Below, one piece after another: positions 16,500 to 24,468 of a DNA stretch of 45,158 nt. Location of the stretch: the NCBI GenBank assembly GCA_045598975.1, contig JAZRVE010000003.1, forward strand, positions 1-45,158. Direction: 5' to 3'. Position 1 is the first letter of the stretch. Each line of letters begins with the position of its first letter. The notes below the pieces were generated by a model. That model was not told the origin of the DNA and did no database searches. It saw only the letters and a list, made by a program, of their open reading frames with translations. The position numbers were made by a program, and so were the translations under genes. This DNA is from UMGS882 sp045598975. Lineage in GTDB: Bacteria; Bacillota; Clostridia; Oscillospirales; CAG-382.

Positions 16500-17284
16500 T
16501 TGCCAATATTTACAATATTACCCGCCTGTTTTGGTGATTTTGCACAACTTCGTTTCTCCGTCCCGACAAGCGTGCGCACCACGTATCCCGCGATCATGAG
16601 TCCCGCCGCCGACGGCACGAAAGACATACTGCCGGGCACCTGTTTTTCCTCTGCGTTTTCTTCGCGGTTTTCCGCCGCACCGCGGACGGGCTCCTCGGTG
16701 GAATACAGCACCGTAAGGTGCGTGATGCCGCGCTTTTTGAGCTCATGGCGCATGACGCGTGCAAGCGGGCAGACGGACGTTTCGAAAACGTCGGCGATGG
16801 CAAAACGGGACGGATCGAGCTTATTGCCGGTGCCCATGGAGCTGATGAGCGGAATATGCCTTTGCGCGGAAATTCCGGCAAGCGCGATCTTGGCGCTGAC
16901 GGTATCCACGGCGTCCACAAGGAAATCCACCCCGTCAAACGGGAAGGTGCCGGCGTTTTCCGGCAGGAAGAAGCGGTCGTCGGTATGCACCTCGGCGTCG
17001 GGGTTGATGTCGAGGATACGTTCGCGCATGACGTCGGTCTTTTTGCGTCCCACCGTGCTGTGCAGGGCAAGGAGCTGTCTGTTGATATTGGAAAGCGAAA
17101 CGGTATCGTGATCGACGAGCGTCAGTCTGCCGACACCCGCACGTGCAAGCGCTTCCGCCGCGTAGCTCCCCACTCCGCCGATACCGAACACGGCGACGTG
17201 CTTGCCCGCAAGCGTTCTCACGCCTTCTTTTCCGATGACCTGCGCCGTGCGGGAAAACTCCTCTTTTATCTCTGCCTTTTCCAT
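16496..17284 (-). CDS. tcdA: tRNA threonylcarbamoyladenosine dehydratase (TcdA/CsdL), ThiF/E1 family
   Basis: 262-residue E1-like enzyme that cyclises t6A37 in tRNA to ct6A using ATP. The nucleotide loop GIGGVGS (34-40) follows an ARTAQVIG-like helix, and the catalytic region includes VDAVDT, SSMGTGNKLDPSRF and the SVCPLARVMR segment typical of YgdL/TcdA rather than ThiF or MoeB. GGAGG nine bases before the ATG at 17284 fixes the start. A short Glu-rich insert (about 215-226) precedes the conserved SFVPSAAG. It shares a divergent promoter region with copA and acts downstream of TsaD. Confidence 0.9.
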   Translation of the reverse strand: MEKAEIKEEFSRTAQVIGKEGVRTLAGKHVAVFGIGGVGSYAAEALARAGVGRLTLVDHDTVSLSNINRQLLALHSTVGRKKTDVMRERILDINPDAEVHTDDRFFLPENAGTFPFDGVDFLVDAVDTVSAKIALAGISAQRHIPLISSMGTGNKLDPSRFAIADVFETSVCPLARVMRHELKKRGITHLTVLYSTEEPVRGAAENREENAEEKQVPGSMSFVPSAAGLMIAGYVVRTLVGTEKRSCAKSPKQAGNIVNIGN

Positions 17285-17320
17285 GCGCGCTTCCCTCCGT
17301 TTTGTGTGTTTTCTCCTTAA

Positions 17321-17349
17321 AGTATACGGCTTTTCCGCCATTCTGTCAA
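17321..17349 (-). promoter_or_regulatory. tcdA promoter
   Basis: Minus-strand TTGACA (17349-17344) and TATACT (17326-17321) with 17 bp between them, immediately upstream of the tcdA ribosome site. Confidence 0.82.
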
Positions 17350-17355
17350 GAACTC

Positions 17356-17384
17356 TTGCATATTTCGGCAAAGTGGTTTATACT
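17356..17384 (+). promoter_or_regulatory. copA promoter
   Basis: TTGCAT (17356-17361) and TATACT (17379-17384), 17 bp apart, followed by AGGAGG and the copA ATG. It is back to back with the tcdA promoter. No convincing CopY or CsoR operator was seen. Confidence 0.72.
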
Positions 17385-17417
17385 ATATATGTATTTTTCG
17401 CAAAAGGAGGGATCGGA

Positions 17418-19898
17418 ATGACCGTTTTCACCGTGACGGGCATGAGCTGCGCCGCCTGCTCGTCCCGCGTCGAGAAAGCCGCCCGGTCGGTGCCGGGCGT
17501 TACGGACTGTCAGGTCAATCTGCTGACCGGCACGCTGTCGGTCGAGGGAAACGTTTCCCCGATCGCCTTACGGAAAGCCGTCCGTGACGCCGGCTACGGG
17601 CTCATCCTTCCGACGGACGCTCCCGGGAGCGCTCCCGACGCCGACGGAGCGTCAAAGGAGGAACGTCTCTCGCCCGAAACGCGCTCGCTTCTCCGGAAGA
17701 TCGCGCTGTCTGTCATTCTTCTCCTGCCGCTTTTGTATCTGACGATGGGGCATTCCCTCTTACGTCTGCCCCTGCCCGTCTTTCCCGGTGCGCCTTTTGT
17801 CTGCGGCGCCGCCGAATGGCTGCTCTGCACCGTCATTCTGATCCTTCACCGCCGCTTTTTCATAAACGGTACCCGCGGCGTTCTGCGGGGAGCGCCCAAC
17901 ATGGACACCCTCGTGTCCCTCGGTGCCGGCGCCTCCTATGCGTACAGCGTATGGTCGCTCCTTTCCGGCGGCGCTGAACGGTATTTTGATTCCGCCGCCG
18001 TCATCGTCACCCTCATCACCGTCGGCAAGACGCTGGAAGCCTACTCCAAGGGAAAGACCACCTCGGCCTTGCAGGCGCTGACGCGGCTGGCGCCGCTCTA
18101 CGCAAACGTCATACGGGACGGGCAGACGGTGCGCATCAGCGCGTCGGAGATCGTCGTGGGCGATCTGTTCGCCGTAAAGCCCGGCGAAAGCTTTCCCGCC
18201 GACGGCGAAGTGACGGAGGGCGTTTCCGCCGTCGACGAATCGGCGCTGACGGGCGAAAGTCTGCCGGTCGACAAGGCGCCGGGCGACGCCGTTTACGCCG
18301 CTACCGTCAACACGTCCGGCTATCTCGTCTGCCGCGCCGTGCGCGTCGGTGAGCAGACCTCCCTTGCCGGGATCATCCGTGCCGTGCGCGACGCCACCGC
18401 TTCCAAAGCGCCCATCGCGCGTTTTGCCGACCGCGTCGCCGCCGTTTTCGTGCCGACCGTGCTCGGCATTTCGCTCGTCACGCTCCTTGTCTGGTCACTT
18501 CTCGGGAAACCGTTTTCCTTTGCGCTTTCCCGTGCCGTGGCGGTACTCGTCATCAGTTGTCCCTGCTCGTTAGGGCTTGCCACGCCCGTTGCCATCATGG
18601 TCGCCGGCGGCGTTGCCGCCCGCGGCGGCATCCTCTTCAAAAACGCCGATGCTTTGGAGCAGACCGGCAAAGTAAAGACCGTCTGTCTCGACAAGACCGG
18701 CACAGTCACGGCAGGCATTCCCGCCGTTACCGACATTCTGCCGGCGGAAGGTGTTTCACGCGGGGCGCTTTTGTCGCTCGCCTTTTCGCTCGAACAAAAA
18801 AGCGAGCATCCGCTCGCTTCCGCTATCTGTGCCTATGCCCGTGAGAACGATATCCCGCCCGCCGATTCCTCCGGTTTTGAAGCCGTCGCGGGAAGCGGGC
18901 TTTCCGCCGTCATCGACGGAAAACGGTGCTTCGGCGGGAACGCCTCCTTCATTCGTACCGCTTCCCCCGTTCCCGACGGGATCGCTTCCGCCGCCGAAAC
19001 GTTCTCTATGCAAGGGAAAACGCCGCTCTTCTTCGCCTGCGCCGACCGGTTTTACGGCGTGATCGCCGTTGCCGATCCCATCAAGGAGGACAGTGCGGAC
19101 GCCGTATCGGCTCTGCGCTCCCTCGGGCTCCGTGTCGTCCTGTTATCGGGCGACAACGCCCTCACGGCGGGGCACGTCGGCTCTCTCATCGGGGCGGACG
19201 AGGTCATCGCGGGCGTGACGCCCGTCGAAAAGCAGGCGGTCATCCGCCGTCTTGCCGCGTCGGGGCGCACCGCCATGGTGGGCGACGGCATCAACGACGC
19301 ACCTGCGCTTGCGCTCGCCGACTGCGGCATCGCCATCGGCAGCGGCACCGACATTGCCATCGAATCGTCGGACGTCGTGCTCATGAAGAGCACGCTTGCC
19401 GACGTCGTCAACGCCGTAAAGATCAGCAAAGCCGCGCTCACCAACATCAAGGAAAACCTGTTCTGGGCATTTTTCTACAACGTCTGCGGCATCCCCGTCG
19501 CGGCGGGCGTGCTCGTCCCGCTCGGCATCACGCTGAGCCCCATGCTGTCGGCGCTTGCCATGAGTTTATCGAGCGTGTGCGTCGTGACCAACGCGCTTCG
19601 GCTGAATCTCTACCGTTTCTACGTGCCGCAATCCGCCGAAAAGCCCGTTATCAACACAAAAAATCAAAAGACAAAGGAGAAGAAAGTCATGAACAAGACC
19701 TTACACATTGAAGGAATGATGTGCCCGCACTGCGAGGCACGCGTCAAAAAAGTTTTCGAGGAGCTCCCGCAGGTAACGCTTGCGGTCGCGAGCCACACGG
19801 AGGGCATCGTCGTGCTGACGCTGTCCGCTCCGCTCGACGACGAAACCTGCCGCCGGATCACCGAGGAGCAGGGATACAAATTCGTTTCCGCAGAATAG
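17418..19898 (+). CDS. copA: Copper-exporting P1B-type ATPase (CopA) with fused C-terminal CopZ-like domain
   Basis: 826 residues. N-terminal heavy-metal-associated domain with GMSCAAC (8-14), membrane segments, TGES actuator motif, the metal site CPC (381-383), DKTGT phosphorylation site (Asp425), SEHPLA and GDGINDAP (622-629). The YN and M-x2-S-S motifs of the last two helices fit Cu(I) export. Unusually, the frame continues past the normal end (about 745) through a Lys-rich linker into a second metal-binding domain with GMMCPHC (C769, C772). That domain starts at Met758, which has its own ribosome site (see copZ). The start follows AGGAGG; a longer frame has no ribosome site. Confidence 0.95.
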   Translation: MTVFTVTGMSCAACSSRVEKAARSVPGVTDCQVNLLTGTLSVEGNVSPIALRKAVRDAGYGLILPTDAPGSAPDADGASKEERLSPETRSLLRKIALSVILLLPLLYLTMGHSLLRLPLPVFPGAPFVCGAAEWLLCTVILILHRRFFINGTRGVLRGAPNMDTLVSLGAGASYAYSVWSLLSGGAERYFDSAAVIVTLITVGKTLEAYSKGKTTSALQALTRLAPLYANVIRDGQTVRISASEIVVGDLFAVKPGESFPADGEVTEGVSAVDESALTGESLPVDKAPGDAVYAATVNTSGYLVCRAVRVGEQTSLAGIIRAVRDATASKAPIARFADRVAAVFVPTVLGISLVTLLVWSLLGKPFSFALSRAVAVLVISCPCSLGLATPVAIMVAGGVAARGGILFKNADALEQTGKVKTVCLDKTGTVTAGIPAVTDILPAEGVSRGALLSLAFSLEQKSEHPLASAICAYARENDIPPADSSGFEAVAGSGLSAVIDGKRCFGGNASFIRTASPVPDGIASAAETFSMQGKTPLFFACADRFYGVIAVADPIKEDSADAVSALRSLGLRVVLLSGDNALTAGHVGSLIGADEVIAGVTPVEKQAVIRRLAASGRTAMVGDGINDAPALALADCGIAIGSGTDIAIESSDVVLMKSTLADVVNAVKISKAALTNIKENLFWAFFYNVCGIPVAAGVLVPLGITLSPMLSALAMSLSSVCVVTNALRLNLYRFYVPQSAEKPVINTKNQKTKEKKVMNKTLHIEGMMCPHCEARVKKVFEELPQVTLAVASHTEGIVVLTLSAPLDDETCRRITEEQGYKFVSAE
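19689..19898 (+). CDS. copZ: Internal start for a 69-residue CopZ-like copper chaperone (nested in copA)
   Basis: An ATG inside the copA frame is preceded by AAAGGAG (GGAG 19676-19679) at nine bases, an ideal initiation site. Translation from it would yield a free 69-residue HMA protein, MNKTLHIEGMMCPHCEAR..., the size and form of CopZ chaperones. So one mRNA could give both a CopA-CopZ fusion and soluble CopZ. Alternative: the site is a relic of a former copA-copZ gene pair joined by loss of the intervening stop. Confidence 0.7.
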   Translation: MNKTLHIEGMMCPHCEARVKKVFEELPQVTLAVASHTEGIVVLTLSAPLDDETCRRITEEQGYKFVSAE

Positions 19899-20319
19899 AA
19901 GCCTACGGCTTCACCCAATTCGCGAGCGTGGCTCGCGACATCCGTGCCGCGAAGCGGCACGGAGAGAGAAACGAACCACCTTTTTTCTCACAAGAGAAAA
20001 AAGGTGGCGGAAAAAGAATGCCGGGGCGTAACCCCGAACCCCCTGCTCCGCAAAACGGAAAAACGTTTTGCGGAGGTGCGAAGCGGTATCACGGCAGCAT
20101 CGGTACGGGACACGCACAAACTCCAGCCATGCGGCACGGATGCGTTACATAGCACAAACGGCGGCGTAGTGCCGGATATTGATGATATGTATATAGAGTC
20201 GTGCTATACGAAATGTTATTCTATCCCGCTCTGTGCCTCTGTCCAACGCGGGCGGGTTTGGCAAAAATTTTAGGGCACTCTGCGCGCGGATCGGGTGCAG
20301 CGGCACGCTGCCGGCATGC
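19899..20319. repeat. Structured intergenic repeat, copy C (between convergent gene ends)
   Basis: 421 non-coding bases between the copA stop and the stop of the convergent DUF4830-like gene. In order: a GAAGCC-TAC-GGCTTC hairpin starting in the copA stop codon, then ACCCA; a GCGAGC hairpin; a CCGTGCCG/CGGCACGG hairpin; a long A/T-arm stem (CCACCTTTTTTCTC with its complement); a CGGGG/CCCCG hairpin; and a perfect CTCCGCAAAACG stem. A block at 20155-20260 then aligns to the conserved ACAAACGGCGG...TGTGCCTCTGTCC core of the other copies, but is more diverged. The end (20295-20314) shares GCAGCGGCACGCTGCCGG with copy B. No convincing gene lies here. Confidence 0.75.
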
Positions 20320-20814
20320 TTACAGTATGGTGCCTACCGCCTGCGGCTCGCCGGAATAGAATACGTCGCCGCCGATGATCTTGTTTTTGTACACGAGGAG
20401 CGAAAGCAGTACGTCGCCCTCCGCCGGAAGCGTCTGCCCGCCCGGAAGTGCCGTCACCGTAAAGGTGTAACGGCATATTTTTTTGTTCTTGTATTTGGCG
20501 AGGTTGAAGCCCTGACTCTTCTGGATCTCGTTATACTGTTCGGTCACGGCGTCAAATTTTGAGGGGATCGTCACCTCAGCCGTCTCCTTCGGCGTCGGAT
20601 CCACCCGAAAACCGATGCTTTCGGCAAACGTGACGGCATCGGCAGCGGTTTTTACGTTGTCAAAACGGATATCCCGCCCGTCCTGCGTGCCGTTGACCGT
20701 CACGGCGTGCTCGGTCTCGGGAAACAGGGCGATCGCCGCCGCAGCGGCGAGCACGATGAGCCCGGCAGACAGAAAAAGTTTGAATTTGTTTGCCTTAAAA
20801 GAACATACGAACAT
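20320..20814 (-). CDS. Membrane-anchored protein, DUF4830-like
   Basis: 164 residues: a short cytoplasmic N-terminus (MFVCSFKANKFK), one membrane segment (about 13-32) and an extracytoplasmic domain. The domain has FAESIGF near residue 65 and later YTFTVTALPGG and LLSLLVYKNKIIGGD, which resemble the DUF4830 family of Clostridia (from memory, no search). Function unknown. AGGAG precedes the ATG. It lies downstream of znuB on the same strand with a gap of 58 bases, so it may be co-transcribed with zinc uptake, but nothing in the protein shows a metal site. Confidence 0.65.
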   Translation of the reverse strand: MFVCSFKANKFKLFLSAGLIVLAAAAAIALFPETEHAVTVNGTQDGRDIRFDNVKTAADAVTFAESIGFRVDPTPKETAEVTIPSKFDAVTEQYNEIQKSQGFNLAKYKNKKICRYTFTVTALPGGQTLPAEGDVLLSLLVYKNKIIGGDVFYSGEPQAVGTIL

Positions 20815-20872
20815 AGTGATCTCTCCTCTTGAAATTCTGATACACTATATTCGTATGATCGGCATATTATAC

Positions 20873-21706
20873 TTATTTTTTTCCTTTTCCCACCGCGCAG
20901 AAGATCAGAAAAGCGACAAGATCGGCGGCAACGACCGTAGCCCCCGCCGGTGTCGAGAATACGACCGATACCGCGAGCCCGGCAAAGGCACAGACGACCG
21001 AAAGGATTCCCGCGCAGAGGATGACCGCCTTAAAGCTCTTGAAGACGCGCAGTGCCGAAAGCGCCGGGAAAACAAGCAGGGCGGAAATGAGAAGCGAGCC
21101 GACAAGCTTCATCGCCATGACGATGACGACCGACGCCAGCACGGCAAGAAGCGTATTGTACAGCGACGCCTTTGTTCCGGTGGCAAGCGCGAACGGCTCG
21201 TCGAAGGTGACGGCGAAAATGCGGTTATACAGTAAAACAAAGGCAATCAAAATGACCGCCGTCAGCACGGCGCAGAGGATGACGTCGCTCTTTTTGAGCG
21301 TCAGCAAGGACGACGAGCCGAACAGCGTACTGCACACGTCGCCGGCAAGATTGGCGGACGGCGAAAAGACGTTGAGCAGCAAGTAACCGACCGCAAGCGA
21401 CGAGACCGAAACGACCGCCGTCGCGGCGTCCCCCTTGACGCGGGGATTCTGCCCGGTTTTGAGAAGCAGTATGGCACAGAGCGCCGTCAGCGGCAGGACA
21501 AGAAGCAGATTGTCGGTGAGCCCGATGACCGCCGCAAAAGCGACCACGCCGAACGCAAAGTGCGAAAGCCCGTCGCCGAGATAGGAAAACCGTTTAAGCA
21601 CGAGGATAACGCCCAGCACGGCGGCACACAGCGAAATGAGTATGCACACGATAAACGCATACCGCACGAACGGGAACGAAGAAGAATACAGAAGATTGTC
21701 AATCAT
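20873..21706 (-). CDS. znuB: Zinc/manganese ABC transporter permease (ZnuB)
   Basis: 277-residue ABC-3 family permease with eight or nine hydrophobic segments and the family motif GDGLSHFAFG near residue 45, followed by VGSLLISALLVFPALSA. It forms the membrane channel for metal delivered by the ZnuA lipoprotein. The ATG at 21706 overlaps the last eight bases of znuC and has a G-rich ribosome site (21715-21720), so translation is coupled. Third gene of znuA-znuC-znuB. Confidence 0.92.
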   Translation of the reverse strand: MIDNLLYSSSFPFVRYAFIVCILISLCAAVLGVILVLKRFSYLGDGLSHFAFGVVAFAAVIGLTDNLLLVLPLTALCAILLLKTGQNPRVKGDAATAVVSVSSLAVGYLLLNVFSPSANLAGDVCSTLFGSSSLLTLKKSDVILCAVLTAVILIAFVLLYNRIFAVTFDEPFALATGTKASLYNTLLAVLASVVIVMAMKLVGSLLISALLVFPALSALRVFKSFKAVILCAGILSVVCAFAGLAVSVVFSTPAGATVVAADLVAFLIFCAVGKGKK

Positions 21707-22385
21707 GTGCTTCTCCCCCTTCCTGCCGTGATAAAAAGACCTCACGCGTGCCGAAAAGCGGCGCTGCGGACAGCCGCAGAAAATGCGTGGCATCGGGCAG
21801 TTCCTCCGGCGAACGGTGGGTGATCATGACGATCGTCACGCCGTGACGGCGGTTGAGATCGGCGATGAGGGCGCCGAGCGTTTCCGTGGAGGCGGCGTCG
21901 AGTCCCGCGACCGGCTCGTCGAGCAGCAGCATTTTTTTGGAGGCGCACAGCGCACGGGCCAGCAGAACGCGCTGTTTGAGCCCGCCCGAAAGATCCTTGA
22001 AACTGTCGGAGGCACGGTCGGCAACACCGAGCTTTTCCATGGCGTCGGCGGCCTTGGCACGGTCAGACGCCGTATAAAACGAGAAAAAGCGCTTGCTTCC
22101 GAGACAGCCCGACAGAACGATCTCCCTCACCGTCGCGGGAAAGTCCCGCTGAACGGCGGACTGCTGGGGCAGGTAGCCGATCTCTTTCGGGCGTATGGTG
22201 CGGTGCACCTTGCCCTTCTGCGGCTTATTCAAATCAAGCAACGTCTTCATGAGCGTCGTTTTTCCCGAGCCGTTTTCCCCGATGATGCAGAGATAGTCCC
22301 CCTCCTCTATCGAAAAGGAAAGGTGCTCGACGACGGTCGTACCGCCGTATCCGAGGGTAAGGTCGGTACATTCGATCTGTTTCAT
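21699..22385 (-). CDS. znuC: Zinc/manganese ABC transporter ATP-binding protein (ZnuC)
   Basis: 228-residue ABC ATPase: Walker A GENGSGKTT (36-44), Q-loop PQQSAVQRDFPATV, signature LSGGLKQR, Walker B LLLDEP and the switch histidine in MITHR. The sequence around the Q-loop is typical of ZnuC/MntB-type metal importers. It powers ZnuB at the cytoplasmic face. The gene lies 17 bases after znuA and overlaps znuB. Confidence 0.92.
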   Translation of the reverse strand: MKQIECTDLTLGYGGTTVVEHLSFSIEEGDYLCIIGENGSGKTTLMKTLLDLNKPQKGKVHRTIRPKEIGYLPQQSAVQRDFPATVREIVLSGCLGSKRFFSFYTASDRAKAADAMEKLGVADRASDSFKDLSGGLKQRVLLARALCASKKMLLLDEPVAGLDAASTETLGALIADLNRRHGVTIVMITHRSPEELPDATHFLRLSAAPLFGTREVFLSRQEGGEAHD

Positions 22386-22402
22386 AGAAATGCCTTTCTG
22401 TT

Positions 22403-23395
22403 TTATCGGGGTGTCCCGGCGACCTGCAATAATACGCAGAGGGAATCCAGGTTGTCCCGCATGACCGCAAGATAGGAAATGCCGTCCTCGATCTCCTTGC
22501 GGTTTACCGATTGCAGGGAATGGAGCGTCACGACGGCAACATCGCCGCGATGCGCGTTTTCGGCGACCGACTGCGCAAGCGCCCCGTCGGCGCTTTCCGT
22601 CACGGCAAGAGCATCGAGCGCAAGTGCGTCGATCTTGCCGGCAAGCGTCAGAACGGTATCGAACGACGCGCCCGTTTCGGCGGAACAGCCGGGAAACGCG
22701 GCGTCATAGTCGATGCCGTATTCGTCGAACAGATAGCGGAACGGGAAGCGGTCCGCCACGATGACGGTGTTCACGGTGCGCCCGCCGAGCGTATCCGTAT
22801 AAGTTTCCCGCAGAGAAGTAAGCTCGTTTCCGTAGCGCTCTTGGTTGCTCCGATACACGTCTTCCTGCGCCGGATCGACAAGGCACAGCGCGTCGGCAAG
22901 CGGCGCAAGGCACGCCCGTGCATTGTCGAGCGACAGCCAGACGTGTTCGTCGTTTTCCGCCTGCTCCGTCTCCCCGTGCACCTGCATGCCCTCGGTATAG
23001 GCTTCCGTTTTGACGCGGTCATGCAGATAGTCCATGAGCGAGACCGCCGTCACGTCCTCCGCTTTGCCGTCGGCAAGCACGTCCTTGACCCAGCCGTCCG
23101 ATTCGCCGCCGACGTACACGAGTACATCGCAGGAAGAAAGCGTCAGCACGTCCGACACCGTCGGCTGATAGTTATGCAGATCCGTCCCGTCCGCCGCAAG
23201 CAGCGTCACGCGCACGTTCTGCGCGCCGGACGTCAGCTCGCGCATCCAGTCATACGGCGCAAAGACGGTGCAGACAACGTCCACCGTCGTATCCTCTGTT
23301 TTTGACACCGCATTCCCCGCTTTTCCCGCGGAGCATCCGGCAAGCATACACACCGCCGTCACGGCGGCGCAAAGCACAAGTGCGATCTTTTTCAT
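22403..23395 (-). CDS. znuA: Zinc-binding lipoprotein of the ABC transporter (ZnuA)
   Basis: 330-residue solute-binding protein. A lipoprotein signal ends in LAGC (Cys21). The cluster A-I fold is supported by FAPYDWMRELTSG, DLHNYQPTVSDV (metal-ligand His) and EHVWLSLDNA (second His ligand); a short acidic/His region (HGETEQAENDEH) lies in the usual zinc-loop place but is small. It captures zinc (possibly manganese) outside the cell. A GTG six bases further upstream is in frame; the ATG with GAGG five bases ahead is preferred. A Fur/Zur-type box covers the transcription start. Confidence 0.9.
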   Translation of the reverse strand: MKKIALVLCAAVTAVCMLAGCSAGKAGNAVSKTEDTTVDVVCTVFAPYDWMRELTSGAQNVRVTLLAADGTDLHNYQPTVSDVLTLSSCDVLVYVGGESDGWVKDVLADGKAEDVTAVSLMDYLHDRVKTEAYTEGMQVHGETEQAENDEHVWLSLDNARACLAPLADALCLVDPAQEDVYRSNQERYGNELTSLRETYTDTLGGRTVNTVIVADRFPFRYLFDEYGIDYDAAFPGCSAETGASFDTVLTLAGKIDALALDALAVTESADGALAQSVAENAHRGDVAVVTLHSLQSVNRKEIEDGISYLAVMRDNLDSLCVLLQVAGTPR

Positions 23396-23414
23396 ATACA
23401 CCTCAAAACGAAAA

Positions 23415-23429
23415 TGAGAATCATTCTCA
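23415..23429. promoter_or_regulatory. Fur-family (probably Zur) operator
   Basis: TGAGAATCATTCTCA is a perfect 7-1-7 inverted repeat, the classic Fur/Zur/PerR box form. It lies just downstream of the znuA -10 element, where a bound repressor would block initiation. Zur is the natural candidate because the operon is a zinc-type importer. Confidence 0.88.
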
Positions 23430-23433
23430 AAAT

Positions 23434-23461
23434 ATTATAATCAAAATCCCCCTGCTGTCAA
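23434..23461 (-). promoter_or_regulatory. znuACB promoter
   Basis: Minus-strand TTGACA (23461-23456) and TATAAT (23439-23434), both perfect, with a 16-bp spacer. The Fur/Zur box begins five bases beyond the -10. Confidence 0.9.
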
Positions 23462-23502
23462 GCCTCTTCACAGAATTGTTACATTTTCGTTCCCCGTGCA
23501 GC

Positions 23503-23535
23503 AAAAAACGCCCGTGCGGTCCTGCCGCGGGCGTT
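23503..23535 (-). terminator. Intrinsic terminator of the AraC-family gene
   Basis: On the minus strand, directly after the stop codon, AACGCCCG-x-CGG arms (23524-23535 with 23507-23519) pair around a four-base loop and run into six T residues (23508-23503). Confidence 0.88.
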
Positions 23536-24282
23536 TTATGTTTCGTTATCTTCTCCGGGATGCTCCCGATAGGTCTTATAGCGCTTCCAGAAGCCGCTGT
23601 ACGTCTGATAGCCCACCTTTTCGGCAATGTCGGCAAGCGGCAATCCGGTATGCTCCGCCAGATCGTGCGCCACCTTCATGCGCGTATGGATCAGCTCCTC
23701 CCTGAAAGTGCGCCCGGTGTGCTTTTTGACCGTCAGTCGCGTCTGCTTCTCCGAAAGATGCAGCACCTCCGCAAGCTCTTTTACCGTCACGTCCCGGTCG
23801 TATCGCCGGAAGAAGAACTCCTCGATCAGGAGCGAATCGTCCGTCTTTTCCGCCGTTTCCTCATAAAAGGCACCCGTCAGCGTGCTCACGGCAAGCGAGA
23901 TATACGCAAGCAGGCGTGTGTGATCCGTTTTTTCGGTCACGGTGCTCAGTTCCCCGAAAAAATCCTCCATCAGCGCAAGCGGCAAAGTCCCCCGTGCGAC
24001 CTCACGGCATTCGGGCAGGTCGATCTGAAAGGCGATCGTCCTGACATCCGTCCCCTGCGGCTCACGCGTATGGTAGGCACCCTGCGGGATGATAAGCATG
24101 TCGCCTTGCTCTATGCGGTACACCGCGTTTTCGACCGTGAGCACCACGCTTCCGGCAAGCATCAGATGCACCTCGGCGTAATAGTGCTTATGGAGCGCCG
24201 ACCGGGCGAGAACGCCCGGTCCGTGTCCCGAGCCGTGTCCCAATATGATCTTCTTCGGCTTCTGCGCGTAGGTGATCTTCAC
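23536..24282 (-). CDS. AraC-family regulator with cupin sensor domain
   Basis: 248 residues from a GTG. The N-terminal half is a cupin-like sugar-sensing domain (HKHYYAEVHLMLAGS, then GDMLIIPQGAYHTREP). The C-terminal half has two AraC helix-turn-helix motifs: VKELAEVLHLSEKQTRLTVKKHTG and LPLADIAEKVGYQTYSGFWKRYK. The GTG at 24282 follows AGGGGAG; an in-frame ATG 24 bases upstream (24306) has no ribosome site, so the GTG is preferred. It is divergent from the MFS transporter gene, its most likely target. Confidence 0.85.
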   Translation of the reverse strand: MKITYAQKPKKIILGHGSGHGPGVLARSALHKHYYAEVHLMLAGSVVLTVENAVYRIEQGDMLIIPQGAYHTREPQGTDVRTIAFQIDLPECREVARGTLPLALMEDFFGELSTVTEKTDHTRLLAYISLAVSTLTGAFYEETAEKTDDSLLIEEFFFRRYDRDVTVKELAEVLHLSEKQTRLTVKKHTGRTFREELIHTRMKVAHDLAEHTGLPLADIAEKVGYQTYSGFWKRYKTYREHPGEDNET

Positions 24283-24410
24283 ACACTCTCTCCCCTCTCG
24301 CCCCATTTGTTTTCTATTATAGCATTATAGCAGGCTTTTCAAAAAAAGTCAACGCCCTCACCCGCCTTTCCCAAAAGCCGCCTTTCTCCGAAAATGTGCC
24401 TTCCCGGATA

Positions 24411-24439
24411 TTTACTTTGCGCAAAGCAAGGCGTATAAT
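24411..24439 (+). promoter_or_regulatory. MFS transporter promoter with a palindrome in the spacer
   Basis: TTTACT (24411-24416) and TATAAT (24434-24439) are 17 bp apart. CTTTGCGCAAAG (24415-24426), a perfect 12-bp palindrome, overlaps the -35 and fills part of the spacer. This is a typical repressor position; the adjacent AraC regulator or another factor could bind. Confidence 0.65.
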
Positions 24440-24468
24440 TGGCGCAGCACGACGGAAGAAGGGTAAAA

